DNA of 64,000 nt from Branchipolynoe longqiensis (GCA_030323885.1 CM059194.1:3027291-3091290); one strand, 5' to 3'; positions 44,493 to 55,750 are shown, counted from the stretch's first letter. The notes: generated by a model from the letters alone, not told the origin. Translations and numbers: made by a program.

Positions 44493-44579
44493 AAAGCAAT
44501 GTACCATCGGCATTGTCAGGAGGTCAGAGCACCACCTGCCAAAGCCAGCAAGTAAATCTTGTTTTATTTACCCATGCCT

Positions 44580-44930
44580 CTAGAGCACGTTGATTTTTGT
44601 ATCATCGGTTATTGGATATCAAACATATGGTCATTCTAACATATTTCTTTGGAGGAAACACACTTCTGCTACATAGGCTACTCTTTCCCATAAGCAGCAA
44701 GGGGTCTTTTATATGCACTTTCCCAAAGACAGGAGAGCACATAGCACAGGCTTTGATGAACCAGTTGTGGACCACTATTTGGAACAGAAAATAACCCAAA
44801 CTGCAAATGGGTCCACTGAGCAGGATTGATATAAAAATGGGTTATAGACTCACGAGAGCTGCATAGTGCTGCCAAGTCAGCTAATGTGCAGCTAGCAGCA
44901 TTCATATCAGGAATGAACTATAACATCACG
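44580..44930 (+). repeat. Old SINE of a type common in molluscs
   Basis: GGTTATTGGATATCAAACAT, AAGGGGTCTTTTATATGCAC, TTTCCCAAAGACAGGAGAGC, TTTGATGAACCAGTTGTGG and AACCCAAACTGCAAATGGGTCCAC resemble a SINE body I recall from many mollusc genomes. It is diverged. The family assignment is from memory and is the main taxonomic hint. Confidence 0.5.
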
Positions 44931-45540
44931 TGACTGGTTCTTCAAGGGGAGCAAAGCAGTGGCACAGCAGTAATTGTACATCTTTTAAATTTTAAATGGT
45001 TTACGTCCATAAGTTGCTTAATGATTACAATTGATGATGTTGCTCGCAACATGGGTAATTGAACAAGCTGGAGTCGGATTCTTATTCAAACACCCGGCGG
45101 CGCCGCCTATACTCAAACTTTAACATTAAATATGTACATCGATGTCTTCCATGCCTAGCGGGTCTTTTGGAACTATGCCGAGTAACCACACAGAAATGGT
45201 GGACGTGCATATGTAAATTAAATATGACGTCGATAGATAAAATCTGTTACAAAGTTACGGGAATTTGGCACGCTCTTGACTTTTCGGCCCGGCTAGCTGC
45301 TATATAAAGCGAGCAAAACCCAAACTCGGCCACTACAACTTGGCGGTGGACGGCCACGGACATTCTACTCTGCCATCCCGCCCACCCCACAATAAAAGAC
45401 TAGAACTATAGGGCTTAAGCATCTCGGGGCCTTCTCTCATTATGCTCACGCATGTACGATTACCATTCTAGTGCATTAAAAAGTCCAAATATATACCATT
45501 CATCTGAGTCTGCCTAGTTCAATTACATACATACAAATGA
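44931..45540. other. Unassigned sequence
   Basis: A short plus frame at 45059-45307 has no recognisable domain. Confidence 0.45.
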
Positions 45541-45544
45541 TACA

Positions 45545-45775
45545 GGCAATTCACTTACATATATACATACCCAGTGCTAAGTTTGTACAGGATTCTGGTC
45601 ATGGTACCAGTGTCATGGGGTGACACTTGCTGGGTATCCACACTCTATCCACGTTCACTTGTCTATGTGGCTCATTACCTGAGGGGTAAGCGCAGACCAC
45701 TACACTCATCCCACAAGAATTGTAAGTCTTTTAAAATGGAATATGTACATAAGTCATGCTTATAATTATATACAC
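45545..45775 (-). repeat. SINE-B fragment without tRNA head
   Basis: In reverse, GTGTAGTGGTCTGCGCTTAC, GAGCCACATAGACAAGTG and the 3' part (CTGGTACCATGACCAGAATC) are present, but the tRNA-like segment is missing. Confidence 0.55.
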
Positions 45776-45799
45776 AAGGTAGGTTCAACAACCAGATAG

Positions 45800-46035
45800 C
45801 AGGAGCACACAGCTTATGCAGGATCCTGGTCAGGGCACCGGTCTTTTGGGGGTGATGACAAGCTGGAAAATAGTGTAACTAGACCAGGGATCAAACTCAC
45901 ATCTCTTGCATTCTGGACTAGTGTGCTAACCATTACACCAACTAGGCTCCCTGAGGTCATCACCCAATCCATGTCTACCTTTCGATGTGGCTGCTTGCCA
46001 GAGAGGTTAGTGCAGATCACTACAATATTCAAACA
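45800..46035 (-). repeat. SINE-B copy 2, complete
   Basis: In reverse: leader GTAGTGATCTGCACTAACC, head GTTGGTGTAATGGTTAGCAC, B-like GTTTGATCCCTGG, then the body to GACCAGGATCCTGC. It aligns with window position 1-260. Confidence 0.7.
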
Positions 46036-46099
46036 TTTGTATACCGACATTAATTTAGCATGTTTTTCACTTCTTCAAGTATTTATAAAATTAACCCCT

Positions 46100-46205
46100 T
46101 TAAAACAAAAGATTACTTCAAACTAAAGCAAACTAGATTAGTTACAACGATCCACTTAATACATCTATCAGAAAAAGAAAAATGGCAGAAACTCAGAACC
46201 ATCGT
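46100..46205 (+). mobile_element. MITE-1 right-end fragment
   Basis: AGATTACTTCAAACTAAAGC, ATCTATCAGAAAAAGAAAAA and GCAGAAACTCAGAACCATCG match the family's right third. Confidence 0.6.
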
Positions 46206-47455
46206 GTAAAAATATACAGTCTTTCGGTCATGATAGCCAAGCTCGGAATCATATCAATATCTCAGGCGACGGAGTTGGGGACCATTGTTATGTAATAGTG
46301 ATGCAATTTGTACCCACTCGCTGTGTGACATGAAAATAACTATGTGTAAATGGTATGACGCCCAGTGACCGGGATTGCGGTATGATGTCCGGATATTAAG
46401 ATACGGTTACTAATTAGAGGGATGTTCCCTCCATGCACCAGGAAGAGTGCAAAATGTAGAGGACATGTATTATTGTTTAATGTAACTGTATGACGACTAC
46501 TTGTTACCACGGGACCGCTGGCTAAGCACACCCAGCCATTCTGCACACATTAAGGACACCATCTGCCCTGGGGTTGAGTGACAGGTGCCCCCTCTTGGGT
46601 GCCACCCCTCCCAGGCTGCAGAGGTGTCTGATTGGCTGGCTGTGTGAGCCCAGTCACCCTTGAACTCCTTGCACTTGCTGGACACACTCACTCTAGAGAT
46701 ACCAAAGGAAGCAGTTCGTTCACTGAGCTGTGTTTAATGCCCATAGGACTTAGGTTCAATGGGCTGTAGGCACTGATTTTGACTGAACAAGCAGAAGCTA
46801 TGTGGGTCTGTGTAGCAGGTTGTAAGTGAGTCAGGGTGGCAGGTCACTAGTAGGTGAAGAAGAGTTGTAGCAATAAAGCTCAACCTTATCACTGTCAATC
46901 TTGCGTGACTTGTCTCCCTTTCTTTCTTATGAGATATTTTGGTATTTAGTGTGTGTGTGGGGGGGGGGGGGGGGGGTGGGGGGGGAGACTGGCAGACAGT
47001 TGCCAGGATCCTCCTGATAGTTGTGAGTATAGGAGGAGTAACTGGAGACGGCCAAACAGCAGTAATTCTTCAATCGGATTATTCGGCTTTAACCACTTTT
47101 ATTTGAACTTTCTGTTTCTATCGAATGCACATCTTAAAACAAAACAAAAACAAGACAGCAACAAAAAAGACAATGTGGATGACTAAGTGTGCTTTCATAT
47201 AGTTTTTTATGATCACCATTTACAGACGTCTAGATTGAAGTCTATCTAATCCACATGGTCTATGTCGACCTTAAAAGGTGACAAGTTGTGTGTCGCCTTT
47301 AAAGATAAACAGATTCCGCGTGCACTGCAACATATCAGGTCACCCTGAAGCAAGCTTTGTTATTAGCTTGAACCATCTGTGGCCAGACCAGGTAAAACAA
47401 GAATTATGAAGGAAATGCAATCTCCCTCAATGGAAGATGACACTGTTGCTCAAAG
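46206..47455. other. Unassigned sequence with a poly-G run
   Basis: GTGTGTGTGG plus a G run at 46959-46976. No gene is recognised. Confidence 0.45.
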
Positions 47456-47459
47456 TTGC

Positions 47460-47640
47460 TGAATGCGCTGGTTTTGAATTTCTGCCATATGATTGTAAAT
47501 AAACATAATAGGTTGATCTTTAATATCTGTTTTATTTTAGTTTTAGGTATAAGTTTTATTTCAAAGGGTTAACTTTGGAGATGGTTGAATTGAACACAGA
47601 CAAAATGAATTTCGGTGTGCACACCAAAATGCTTGACTAG
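47460..47640 (-). mobile_element. MITE-1 fragment
   Basis: GGTTTTGAATTTCTGCCAT, AATAGGTTGATCTTTAATAT, GGGTTAACTTTGGAGATGGT and GTGTGCACACCAAAAT match the family in reverse. Both termini are lost. Confidence 0.6.
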
Positions 47641-48824
47641 TTTTCGCACCTAATGGGATTGCACATCAGCACCAAACTGCAATACATGCTTCATTTTTTA
47701 TTGAGGCGGTATTGATACTGTTCATAGCATATAAGCCCGGGTACCCAGGCTTGTTTTCAATGCTGGCCAGTTGTAGTGTTGGTGTTATCTCACCACACAG
47801 TAGCTGCTGATAAGTAATTTGATTGCCTGCATTTCAGTAGCAGATAGATAGTTGGTTGGTATGGTTAGTAGCCTATGTTATTTTTTTGTTATTTTCTTGG
47901 CATATATGTATTTTATTTTGTTCTACTCTTATTACTAGACTAGCCTACTCCTATTTACATATCATATGGTTGTACATAGCTGTGTGGTGTGTTATCTGGC
48001 TATTTTTGGCATGGTTACCTTCAATTGGGCATCCCGCTGGTGGGCTGTGACATATCACATGCCCCTTTGCAGTGCAGCTTAGTGGGGATTTCCTAGCCTA
48101 ATTTGCACAGATATTTTTTGTAAGTTTTTAGGTCAGGAATTTGTCATTCCTTTACCGTTTGGGCATTCCCCACCTTGGCAGCCATTTCCAGCGTGCTTCT
48201 CTCATGAGCTTTTATTTGGCTTCTGGTCTGCTTCAGTAGTGGCGCATTATTTGCTCTTTCATAAGTGCACCAGCCTCTCTACCTTTGTAAGATTAAATGT
48301 AGATCTCATGTTTTATTTGCCATTAGATGCTTTCATATGAACTTATGATGCGAGGCCCAAATTGATGATGCAGGGGTGTAGTTTGTTTTCAGGTGGTACA
48401 CACATCGAATAAAACACTATCGCAATCAAATGTGACGGAATAAAACGTTATAAAACATCATCTATTTCACTTTATCTTTAAATATTTGTAATGTCACGTG
48501 GTACGCAGCTGCCTACCTGCGTGTATGCCAGGCAGGCGCCCTGCTTTGATACCCTGCATCATGGTGTACGAACCACAATTAATGGTGTATGTTCTCAATT
48601 CAACTACATGTATATCTCCAAAGTTAGCCATATTTAAATCAAAGCTTACTCCTGAAGTAAGCTGGACGATTCGGATCAGCCTAATGGATTAATTTTAGGA
48701 AATAGCGCACAAATTCTATCCTGCTCTATTTAGTTGTTGTTCAGAGCACAGGAAACCACGTGACTCGAAGACAGTCTGGCCTCCTTCCGGTTTGCACTCA
48801 CACCAGCACCCAGCTAAATATTTT
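47641..48824. other. Unassigned AT-rich sequence with a MITE-1 remnant
   Basis: 48262-48355 resembles MITE-1 in reverse (AAGTGCACCAGCCTCTCTAC, then TTGCCATTAGATGCTTTCAT). Nothing else is recognised. Confidence 0.4.
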
Positions 48825-48945
48825 GTTTGTTTGTGGTTGTTTTACGTCCTAGCAACATCTAAGGCCATATGAGGACAGGTACCGACTTGTGACAGTGCAC
48901 ACTCATGGTGACTTTATAGTGCTGCCCCACTGGGAAATCAGAGTA
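48825..48945 (-). repeat. SINE-A 3' part running into a minisatellite
   Basis: GTTTTACGTCCTAGCAACAT to GCCCCACTGGGAAATCAGA is SINE-A in reverse. It stops exactly where the TACCAGTCTGG array starts. Confidence 0.8.
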
Positions 48946-49432
48946 CCAGTCTGGTAGAGGCAGGCAGGTACTGGTCTGATAAACAGCTGAGTGTTGAGTA
49001 CCAGTCTAGTAGAGGCACGCAGGTACCAGTCTGATGAAGACAGCTGAGTACCAGTCTGGTAGAGGCAGGCAGGTACCAGTCTGATAAGGACAGGTGGGTA
49101 CCAGTCCGGTATATGCAGGCAGGCAGGTACCAGTCTGACAAAGACAGCTGAGTACCAGTCTGGTAGAGGTAGGCAGGTACTAGTCTGATAAGGACAGGTG
49201 GGTACCAGTCCGGTATATGCAGGCAGGCAGGTACTAGTCTGACAGAGACAGCTGAGTACCAGTCTGATAAGGACAGGTGGGTACCAGTCCGGTATATGCA
49301 GGCAGGCAGGTACTAGTCTGACAAAGACAGCTGAGTACCAGTCTGGTAGAGGCAGGCAGGTACCAGTCTGATAAGGACAGGTGGGTACCAGTCCGGTATA
49401 TGCAGGCAGGCAGGTAGGTACCAATGGAATCG
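48942..49432. repeat. TACCAG minisatellite
   Basis: Units built from GTACCAGTCTGGTAGAGGC, AGTCTGATAAGGACAGGTGG and AGTCCGGTATATGCAGGCAG recur in a higher-order pattern of about 115-120 bp. The minus frame of 177 residues is a repeat artefact. Two stray units lie at 49830 and 49852. Confidence 0.88.
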
Positions 49433-49460
49433 CCACCTGTCGGTTGGTAATAATTCAGCC

Positions 49461-49970
49461 GGGTAACCAAAGACCCTAGAATACTAAGACGGCTCACTCC
49501 CTATCTCTCCCATGTTAATGTAAAGTTTGCAGTGCCACCTTGTGGTGGGTTTGATCAGCCCGGCTGCTGGTTGGTATTTCACATGCAAACACATACAATT
49601 ATTTTATACATGAGATAGTTAAGCATGAATACACATCAATATGAAATTGCTATGAACAAATACACATCATCATCAGCATCATCATCAGCATCGCCATCAT
49701 CACACATCTTTCACATTCATATATACATTTATACATATAATATAGCACCTGTTTAACCAAGAGTACAGCCAGCGCACCAAGTGTGCTGGCTGTACTCTTG
49801 GTTCAACACACAAAAAAGACAGTAGAGTACCAGTCTTATAAATAGAGCAGGTACCAGTCTCTGTAACAAACCACAATGTTATGCCGCAGTCACTAAGTCC
49901 CGTCATGATTTTGATTACACAATACAGGCTGAGTGAGCCGTCTTAGTATTATAGGGTCTTTGGGGTAACC
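49461..49970. mobile_element. hAT-like MITE with target-site duplication
   Basis: GGGTAACC occurs at 49461-49468 and 49963-49970. Just inside are inverted repeats of about 31 bp: AAAGACCCTAGAATACTAAG on the left, CAAAGACCCTATAATACTAA on the right reverse-complemented, both continuing to GACGGCTCACTC. A 7-8-bp duplication with a CAAAG-type end suggests a hAT-type origin. The 495-bp body has no transposase and contains (CATCAT)n at 49668-49700. Confidence 0.8.
49755..49803. repeat. 23-bp-stem hairpin inside the hAT-like MITE
   Basis: Arm 49755-49777 (AACCAAGAGTACAGCCAGCG and on) pairs with 49781-49803 with one mismatch and a 3-nt loop. Confidence 0.88.
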
Positions 49971-50084
49971 AATCAGTCTGCGTAGATCAGTGCGTGTGTT
50001 TTAAACTGACAGGGTTGGAGGGTGGGAGTGGGTGGGTGATGGGAGTTGGGGCTGTGAGTGTGCAGCGGTGTGGGTGCCAGTGTC

Positions 50085-50122
50085 GGGAGTTGTGTGTGTG
50101 TGTGTGTGGGGGGGGGGGGGTA
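50085..50122. repeat. GT repeat plus G run
   Basis: (GT)n followed by a run of about a dozen Gs. Confidence 0.85.
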
Positions 50123-50264
50123 ATAAAGTGGCTACATGTAGTTTTTTACGGTCGGCCTTAGGGCGCCGTCTAGCGGCGTGGTAAGGCGGTCAGGTTCTGA
50201 CCTAAGGGATGTCTACAGAAAGTGGCAGAACTGGCGGATCCGGAAATGTCACGGTGTAGTACCC

Positions 50265-50830
50265 CTCAACCCCCAAACCACCCACTCCTCAACAACCACA
50301 CACCCCTCCCTCCACAACCACCTCCTTCTCCCCCTTCCTCAACAATCACCTCCTCCTCCGCCTCTACAACCACCTCCCCGTGCACCCCACAACTACCTCC
50401 CACCACAACCCCTCCACCCCCAACTACCTCTCCTTCCATCCCCTAACTACCGCTACCTCCACAGCCACCTCCCCCTCCCTGCACCCCACCGACACCGCCC
50501 CTCCCTCCACAATCTCCTCCTCCTCCACATCTACAACCGCCCCTCCCCCCACCTCCCTCCACATCCATCCCCCCTGGCCTACCTCCACAACCACCTCCCC
50601 TCCCTCCACCTCCACAACCACCCTTACGCCCCTCTCTCCAAACTCACCTCCTTCTCCACCTCTACAACCGCCCCTCCCTCCACAACCATCCGCTCCCTCC
50701 ACAACTACCACCCCTCCCTCCCCCTCCCTCCACAACCACGCTCCTCCCTTCACAACCACCACCTCCCTACCCTCCCTCCACAACAACCACCTCCCCCTCC
50801 CACACAACCACCACCCCTCCCTCCACAGGA
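50265..50830. repeat. CCA/CCT-rich tract (CCTCCACAACCACC type)
   Basis: 560 bp with C and A dominating one strand. The 306-residue plus frame is Pro/Thr/Ser/His-rich repeat read-through and not a credible gene. Confidence 0.88.
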
Positions 50831-51045
50831 CTTGTTGTATATGTACGTACAGGTAACGTGTGTCAGGAACGTGACCCGGACTGCGTCCCTTCTGTCCATA
50901 TCAACTTCATTCATTCACGGCTGTGTTATTACGCCGTCCTCCTCTGCACACTTTGACAAAATGCCCTATTTTGTCACACCCGTCACATTCTTTATCTTTG
51001 GCCCGCCATGTTGCTCGTCCATGCGTGTAGCCACAGCGCGAACAG

Positions 51046-52030
51046 TTAAAGGCCCTGTCACACTACGACGTGACAACGTCAGCATAGGCAGAACGTGAAA
51101 ATAAGTATTTTACGTCGAAGTTATCGGCGTAATATGCAAATTGTGGACGTGAATGCCGCGTAGTTGACGTGAGCGTAACGTGAAAGTAACGTCGGCATAA
51201 CGTCGGCCTAGCGTAGTGTTAGGGACATAGCTAAGCGTGGGCGTAACGGGATGCGAGCGTGGTCGACGGCGGGCTAGCTTAACTGAAACGTTGGTCAAAC
51301 GTCGGTGTAGCGTCGTGACGTTAGCTGTAACGTGAGACCGTTAGGGGGGAGCGGTAATTGGCGACCTGACCGGGCGTAAGTGTAACGTGAGCCTAACGTC
51401 GCCGTAACGCGCGCGACGTGGACGTAACGTGACCGTAACGTGACCGTAATGTGAGCGTAACGTGACCGTAACGTGATCGAAAAGTACAAAACACCCGTCG
51501 CAGGGTAGATGTCTGGGTATATAAGGCTGGGGTTCGGATCACGTTAGTCACGTTATCAAAACGCTACGCGATCGTCAATGACGTGAACTACGTCACGACA
51601 CGTTCGCAACACGTTATAATGACGTTATCGACCCGTCATCGTATCGCTCGTCCGACGTTCCGTTACGTCCGACCCCCGTTAATTGAACGCTGCCCACACA
51701 TTGCTCCCACCCGGGCCGTCGCTCTGACATGACATAATGTGACTCTACCGTCATTTACGCTGCTATAACGATCGCGGAACGTCTACCTAACGTCATTGTC
51801 ACGTCATCCCGACGTAGCGGATTCGCGTCGAGATACGTCGAAAGTTTTGAACATGTCCAAAACCTTGACGTAACTCGACGTAACACGCCATAATGTGACG
51901 TAGCTCGACGTCAGTCTAACGTCATTATGACGTCATCATAACGTAATCCAACGTACATCAACGTAATGACGAAATATCACCACGTTACACTCACGTTCGC
52001 TCATTACGTCGTAGTGTGACAGGGGTATAA
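51046..52030. mobile_element. Element E3 (CACAC-ended, TTAA-flanked, AACGT-saturated)
   Basis: TTAA (51046-51049) then AGGCCCTGTCACACTACGAC on the left. The right end reverse-complements to TTATACCCCTGTCACACTAC then GACGTAATG. The 985-bp interior is extraordinarily rich in AACGT/ACGTT/GACGT motifs spread in both orientations (for example GCGTAACGTGACCGTAACGT near 51454). No coding capacity: frames at 51110-51489 are shadows of the motif. Confidence 0.78.
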
Positions 52031-52075
52031 GACGTGATGTGGTCGGACTGTAGGTTGGTGGGCGTCGCCGAGGTG

Positions 52076-52736
52076 TCAAGCCCCAGTCTCACCTACCCGG
52101 ATCAGGGGCCGGACGAGCCCCGGACCGCGATCCGGCGTGATCCGGGGCTCATCACTGGCTGGTCCTTGGTGATCCTTGGTGATCCTTGGTGATCTGTGGC
52201 TGGTCCGGCCTCGTCTGGGGTCCTCCCCGGATGTTTTAAAATGTTTAAAACATCTGTGGCGGTCCGGGGAATTTTGCGATCCGGGCTTGATCAGGCATCA
52301 TCCGGTATGATCCGGGGGTAGTCCGGGGGTGGTCCGGGGTAGTCCGTGTACCGTCCGGGCCACGGCTTAGCCCGGACCAGCCCTGGACTAGCCCGGAATA
52401 GCCCCGACATAGCCACAGACAACTCCTAGACTGCCTGGATAAGACCTGGACAAGCCGGATGAGCACGGATTAGCCATGGATCGCCATGGAGCAAGTCCAC
52501 TTCAAGTCCGGGACTACTATGTGGACACACTGGGTAGTCCGGGGGGTGGTCCGGCTCAGTCCGGGGCGATCCGGCCTCTGGTCTGGGACTACTCCATGGC
52601 TCATCAGGGTAGGTGTGACCGCGAGGCCAAAAACGACCAAAATAGGGATTTTATCCGTGGCTGTCTGGGCGACTGGTCCGGGGGTGGTCCGGCTAAAAAT
52701 CCGGGGCTCGTCCGGGTAGGTGTGACTGGGGCTTTA
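52076..52736. mobile_element. Element E4 (CACAC-ended, CCGGA-saturated)
   Basis: TCAA (52076-52079) then GCCCCAGTCTCACCTACCCG on the left. The right end reverse-complements to TAAAGCCCCAGTCACACCTA then CCCGGACGAGCC. The interior is dense in TCCGG/CCGGA (for example GTCCGGGGTAGTCCG near 52336). A terminus-like GGTAGGTGTGACC also occurs internally at 52609-52621. E4 begins 46 bp after E3 ends. A G-rich run follows at 52741-52782. Confidence 0.75.
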
Positions 52737-52789
52737 CTGGCGGGGGGCGGGGGGGCGGGGGGGGGGGGGGGGGGGGGGGGGGCGTGTCT

Positions 52790-53316
52790 GGCGTTTCCCG
52801 TATTAGCTAATGGCATCTCCCTCGTCTTCCCTCAGTGTGTCTAATTGTGTGGCGTTATATTCGCTGACTCTGCACATTTCCAGACTTGTCTCCAAATTCA
52901 ACTTTGGTGTTTGACGCAACCTGTCGCGTAATTCTCTGTCCCTTACTCCACTTACTAAGCGCTCTCTCAATATGGAATTTTCAATATCACCAAATTCACA
53001 GAACCTTATTTGGTGCCGCAGCTCTCTTTATGTACGTATCCATTGACAGTGACTTTTGTTTGGAGGTATTGAATTGGTAACGTATGACGGTTTAGTTCGC
53101 CTTGCCTTCACAAGATTCCCGGAATGCCGCAATGAGTGGCTGCATTTTCTCGCGGTCTGTGCTGTCGATTGGAAGCGTCGGGAACAACTGTTGTGCCTCT
53201 CTGCCGGCGACATGTGGACACACAAAACACTGTGTTTTTTCGGGTTTGCTGGTGAAACCCGCTGCGCCGACAGTTGGCTGCGAGGTTGCCTTCTAGGTAT
53301 AATTCCGTTGGTGGTT
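52790..53316. other. Unassigned, weak THAP-like phrase
   Basis: The plus frame at 53056-53400 contains FTRFPECRNEWLHFL followed by DWK. This loosely recalls the FP...W core of THAP DNA-binding domains, but the zinc-binding CxxC start and CxxH end are not visible. I do not call a gene. Confidence 0.25.
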
Positions 53317-53513
53317 TGGATTTCCACCGCTGTGGATAACTTACAGCGTCACCAAAAGCCAGTTGCTCTCATACCATGCCTATGTGGTGTGGGAGGTTAA
53401 AAATCCCTTGGGTCGGTACAAGTGTAGGCTCGGGCTTTCTATCGCCAAACTGTCTAATGGTGAAAACAAGTCTATTCAGACTTATCCATGATGGGCAGTA
53501 TAAATCTTCAAGA
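53317..53513 (+). repeat. Dispersed repeat X, copy 2
   Basis: Same family as 13844-14038, in the opposite orientation. Confidence 0.75.
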
Positions 53514-53639
53514 AATGTCTGTCTTGTGTACCGATATCTGACACCATGTAGTGTTTGTAGAAACCACCCGAAGGCTCAGAGTTCTGTTGAACGACTGACT
53601 TTATTTAGCTTTCGATTACATGTCTATCGACGTCACGTG

Positions 53640-53705
53640 ACCACCTGCGGGATGCAGCCCGGGTCACGTTCCTGGCATACATTACATATACGTACATACA
53701 TATAC
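53640..53705 (-). repeat. Short inverted partner of 50835-50890
   Basis: In reverse, CCAGGAACGTGACCCGGGCTG matches CAGGAACGTGACCCGGACTG at about 50866, preceded in both by TATATGTACGTA-type sequence. The stretch 53706-54514 holds C-rich and unassigned sequence. Confidence 0.5.
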
Positions 53706-54514
53706 AAACCCCCCACCTCCCCCTACAACCCCAACCCCCTCCCTCCACACACACTGGTCCTTCCAACCCCACCAACCTATCCCCACTCGCACCCACCACA
53801 CACATACACACATGTGTAAAATGGCTAAGGCTCGAATCTGTGGCTGTGTAGGCAGGTTAGAGTGAAATCAATACAGACAAAGAGAAAGGAAGAGTATATA
53901 TTGTAAGGAAGAAGAGAGAGTCAAGCCCTCTGGTGTATTATTTATATGGTTACATGGGTTCATTGTAGAGTATCACCCCACCCCTTTCCCCCAATGGAAA
54001 ATGAGCGTTCTTGGCCCTACGAATAAGGATCCAGCTTTCCTGGTTCCCATGGCTACCAGTGGTTTGCCCACCACCACCAAGCTGTATGGCCCCATGGCCA
54101 CCACCAACCTTGACGTTTGAGTGTGGTGATCACTATCCCAGCAGAGGGGATAGGCCCTGAGTGCACTCACACCCAGACCTGCCAGCACCACTATGTCTAT
54201 TTACATCCCACTCAGGCACCACCAGCCCTTACTTATATATATATATACATACATGCGCCTGATCACATACACCGATCAGTATTAGAACATTTGCATTCCC
54301 CCCTATGCTGTATATCAGACTATTTTACACATGTATACACTCCTGGCACAAGACAACACAAGTCACCACACGCCGGGTCCCGCACTCTACTTCACACGCA
54401 CACAGAGGCAGCAGAGTCAATGGCTTGTAACCCTGGTTTCGCAGTATTCCAGTGGGGATTGTTTCAAGTAGACGAGGCCTTGATAGCATTGTTCATTCAT
54501 AATATGCTCTTAGT

Positions 54515-54842
54515 TAGTTGGTTGGTTGTTGGAGTTTTACGTCCTGGTAACATCTAAGTTCATATCAGGAAGGGTACCGACTTGTGACAGTGCGCACTCA
54601 TGTCGCCTTTACAGTGCTGCCCCACTGGGAGACAAGGCCACCAGTTCCATGACCTGATATCCCACTCAGTCATATTATACTGACACTGAGCCAACCAGTC
54701 ATTGCCCTATTCTAATAATGGAAGTGACAAGTATCAACTTTGGAAATCATTAGTTTGACTCTTTGAGTCAAGCGGGAATTGAACTTCCGACCTTCTGCAC
54801 GGGAGGCCTGCACTCTACCGATTCGGCCAGCGCATCCGTTCA
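54515..54842 (-). repeat. SINE-A copy, full length
   Basis: Runs in reverse from GGTTGGTTGTTGGAGTTTTA through the body to a tRNA-like head containing CTCTACCGATTCGGCCAGCG (head subtype as at 21040). A few bases are duplicated at GACTCTTTGAGTCAAG (54758). Confidence 0.82.
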
Positions 54843-55134
54843 CCGCTGCTCGTAATATATAATGTCATTTTGGAGTAAAAATCAGATTTTCACCGAGAGT
54901 GATCAGCACCAAAATAAAAGTTGCACCCGTCAGCGATGTCCTGACTAAGCGCTTTTGAACTTCGTAGCATTGGTCATCAAGCATATGCTGGAATAGAGCA
55001 TAGCTTGGAATCGAGCAGTTGCTGTAATCGTGCAGCTGTTGGATTTATTAATAAGACATCGGAAACGAGAGATTGGAATCGAAACAGTAATAGAATCGGA
55101 TAGGAGTGACCCAGAGAGAACAGAAAGGAACTTT

Positions 55135-55420
55135 ATAACTGTTCGGGATCGAGTAGAACTGCTCGGAACTGCTCGGAACTGCTCGGAACTGCTCGGAACT
55201 TCTAGGAGCTACTCGGACCGCTCGGAACTGCTTGGAGCTGCTCATAACCGATCGGAGCCCATCGGAACCGATCGAAATCAATCGCAACCACATGAAACCA
55301 CTGGGAACTCCATGTGGCTACTCGGAATCGCTCGGAAGTGCTCGGAACTGCTCGGAATTGTTCGAAACCGCTCGTAACTGATCTTAGCCCTCTCGAAACT
55401 GCTCAGAACTGCTCAACATT
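55135..55420. repeat. 10-bp diverged array (GCTCGGAACT)
   Basis: Four perfect units near 55155-55200, with degenerate relatives (ATCGGAACCG, CTCGGAAGTG) on both sides. Confidence 0.82.
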
Positions 55421-55750
55421 TGCCAGAGTCACTTAGAATCAGAGCAGGTGGGAGCGGTTGGGCGAGGAATGTGGGCACGGTGGAGCCACCTGTAGGTTGC
55501 CTCAAGGCATCTTGGGAAACAAGTGAAGGTGAACGGTGCCTGGTGGCAGAAAGGAAAACTACTCATCGACAGTTTGCACACATACAAATCGCAACTCAGC
55601 TAGGAGAGGATCAACCCAGCTGTGCAATGTATAGCCTCCTCTGTGAAAACTTCTGGGTTTAATTATTCTCTGGAGGGGTTTCTAGGCGCTGCACAATGAA
55701 ACCAGAATATGACCTATTTACATCTCTGTTACAAAGGTTGAAGTATGCAG

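Noticed and set aside
50178..51098. 306-residue Pro/Thr/His-rich frame
   Set aside because: Most of it is the CCA/CCT low-complexity tract, and the end runs into element E3. No domain and no splice logic.
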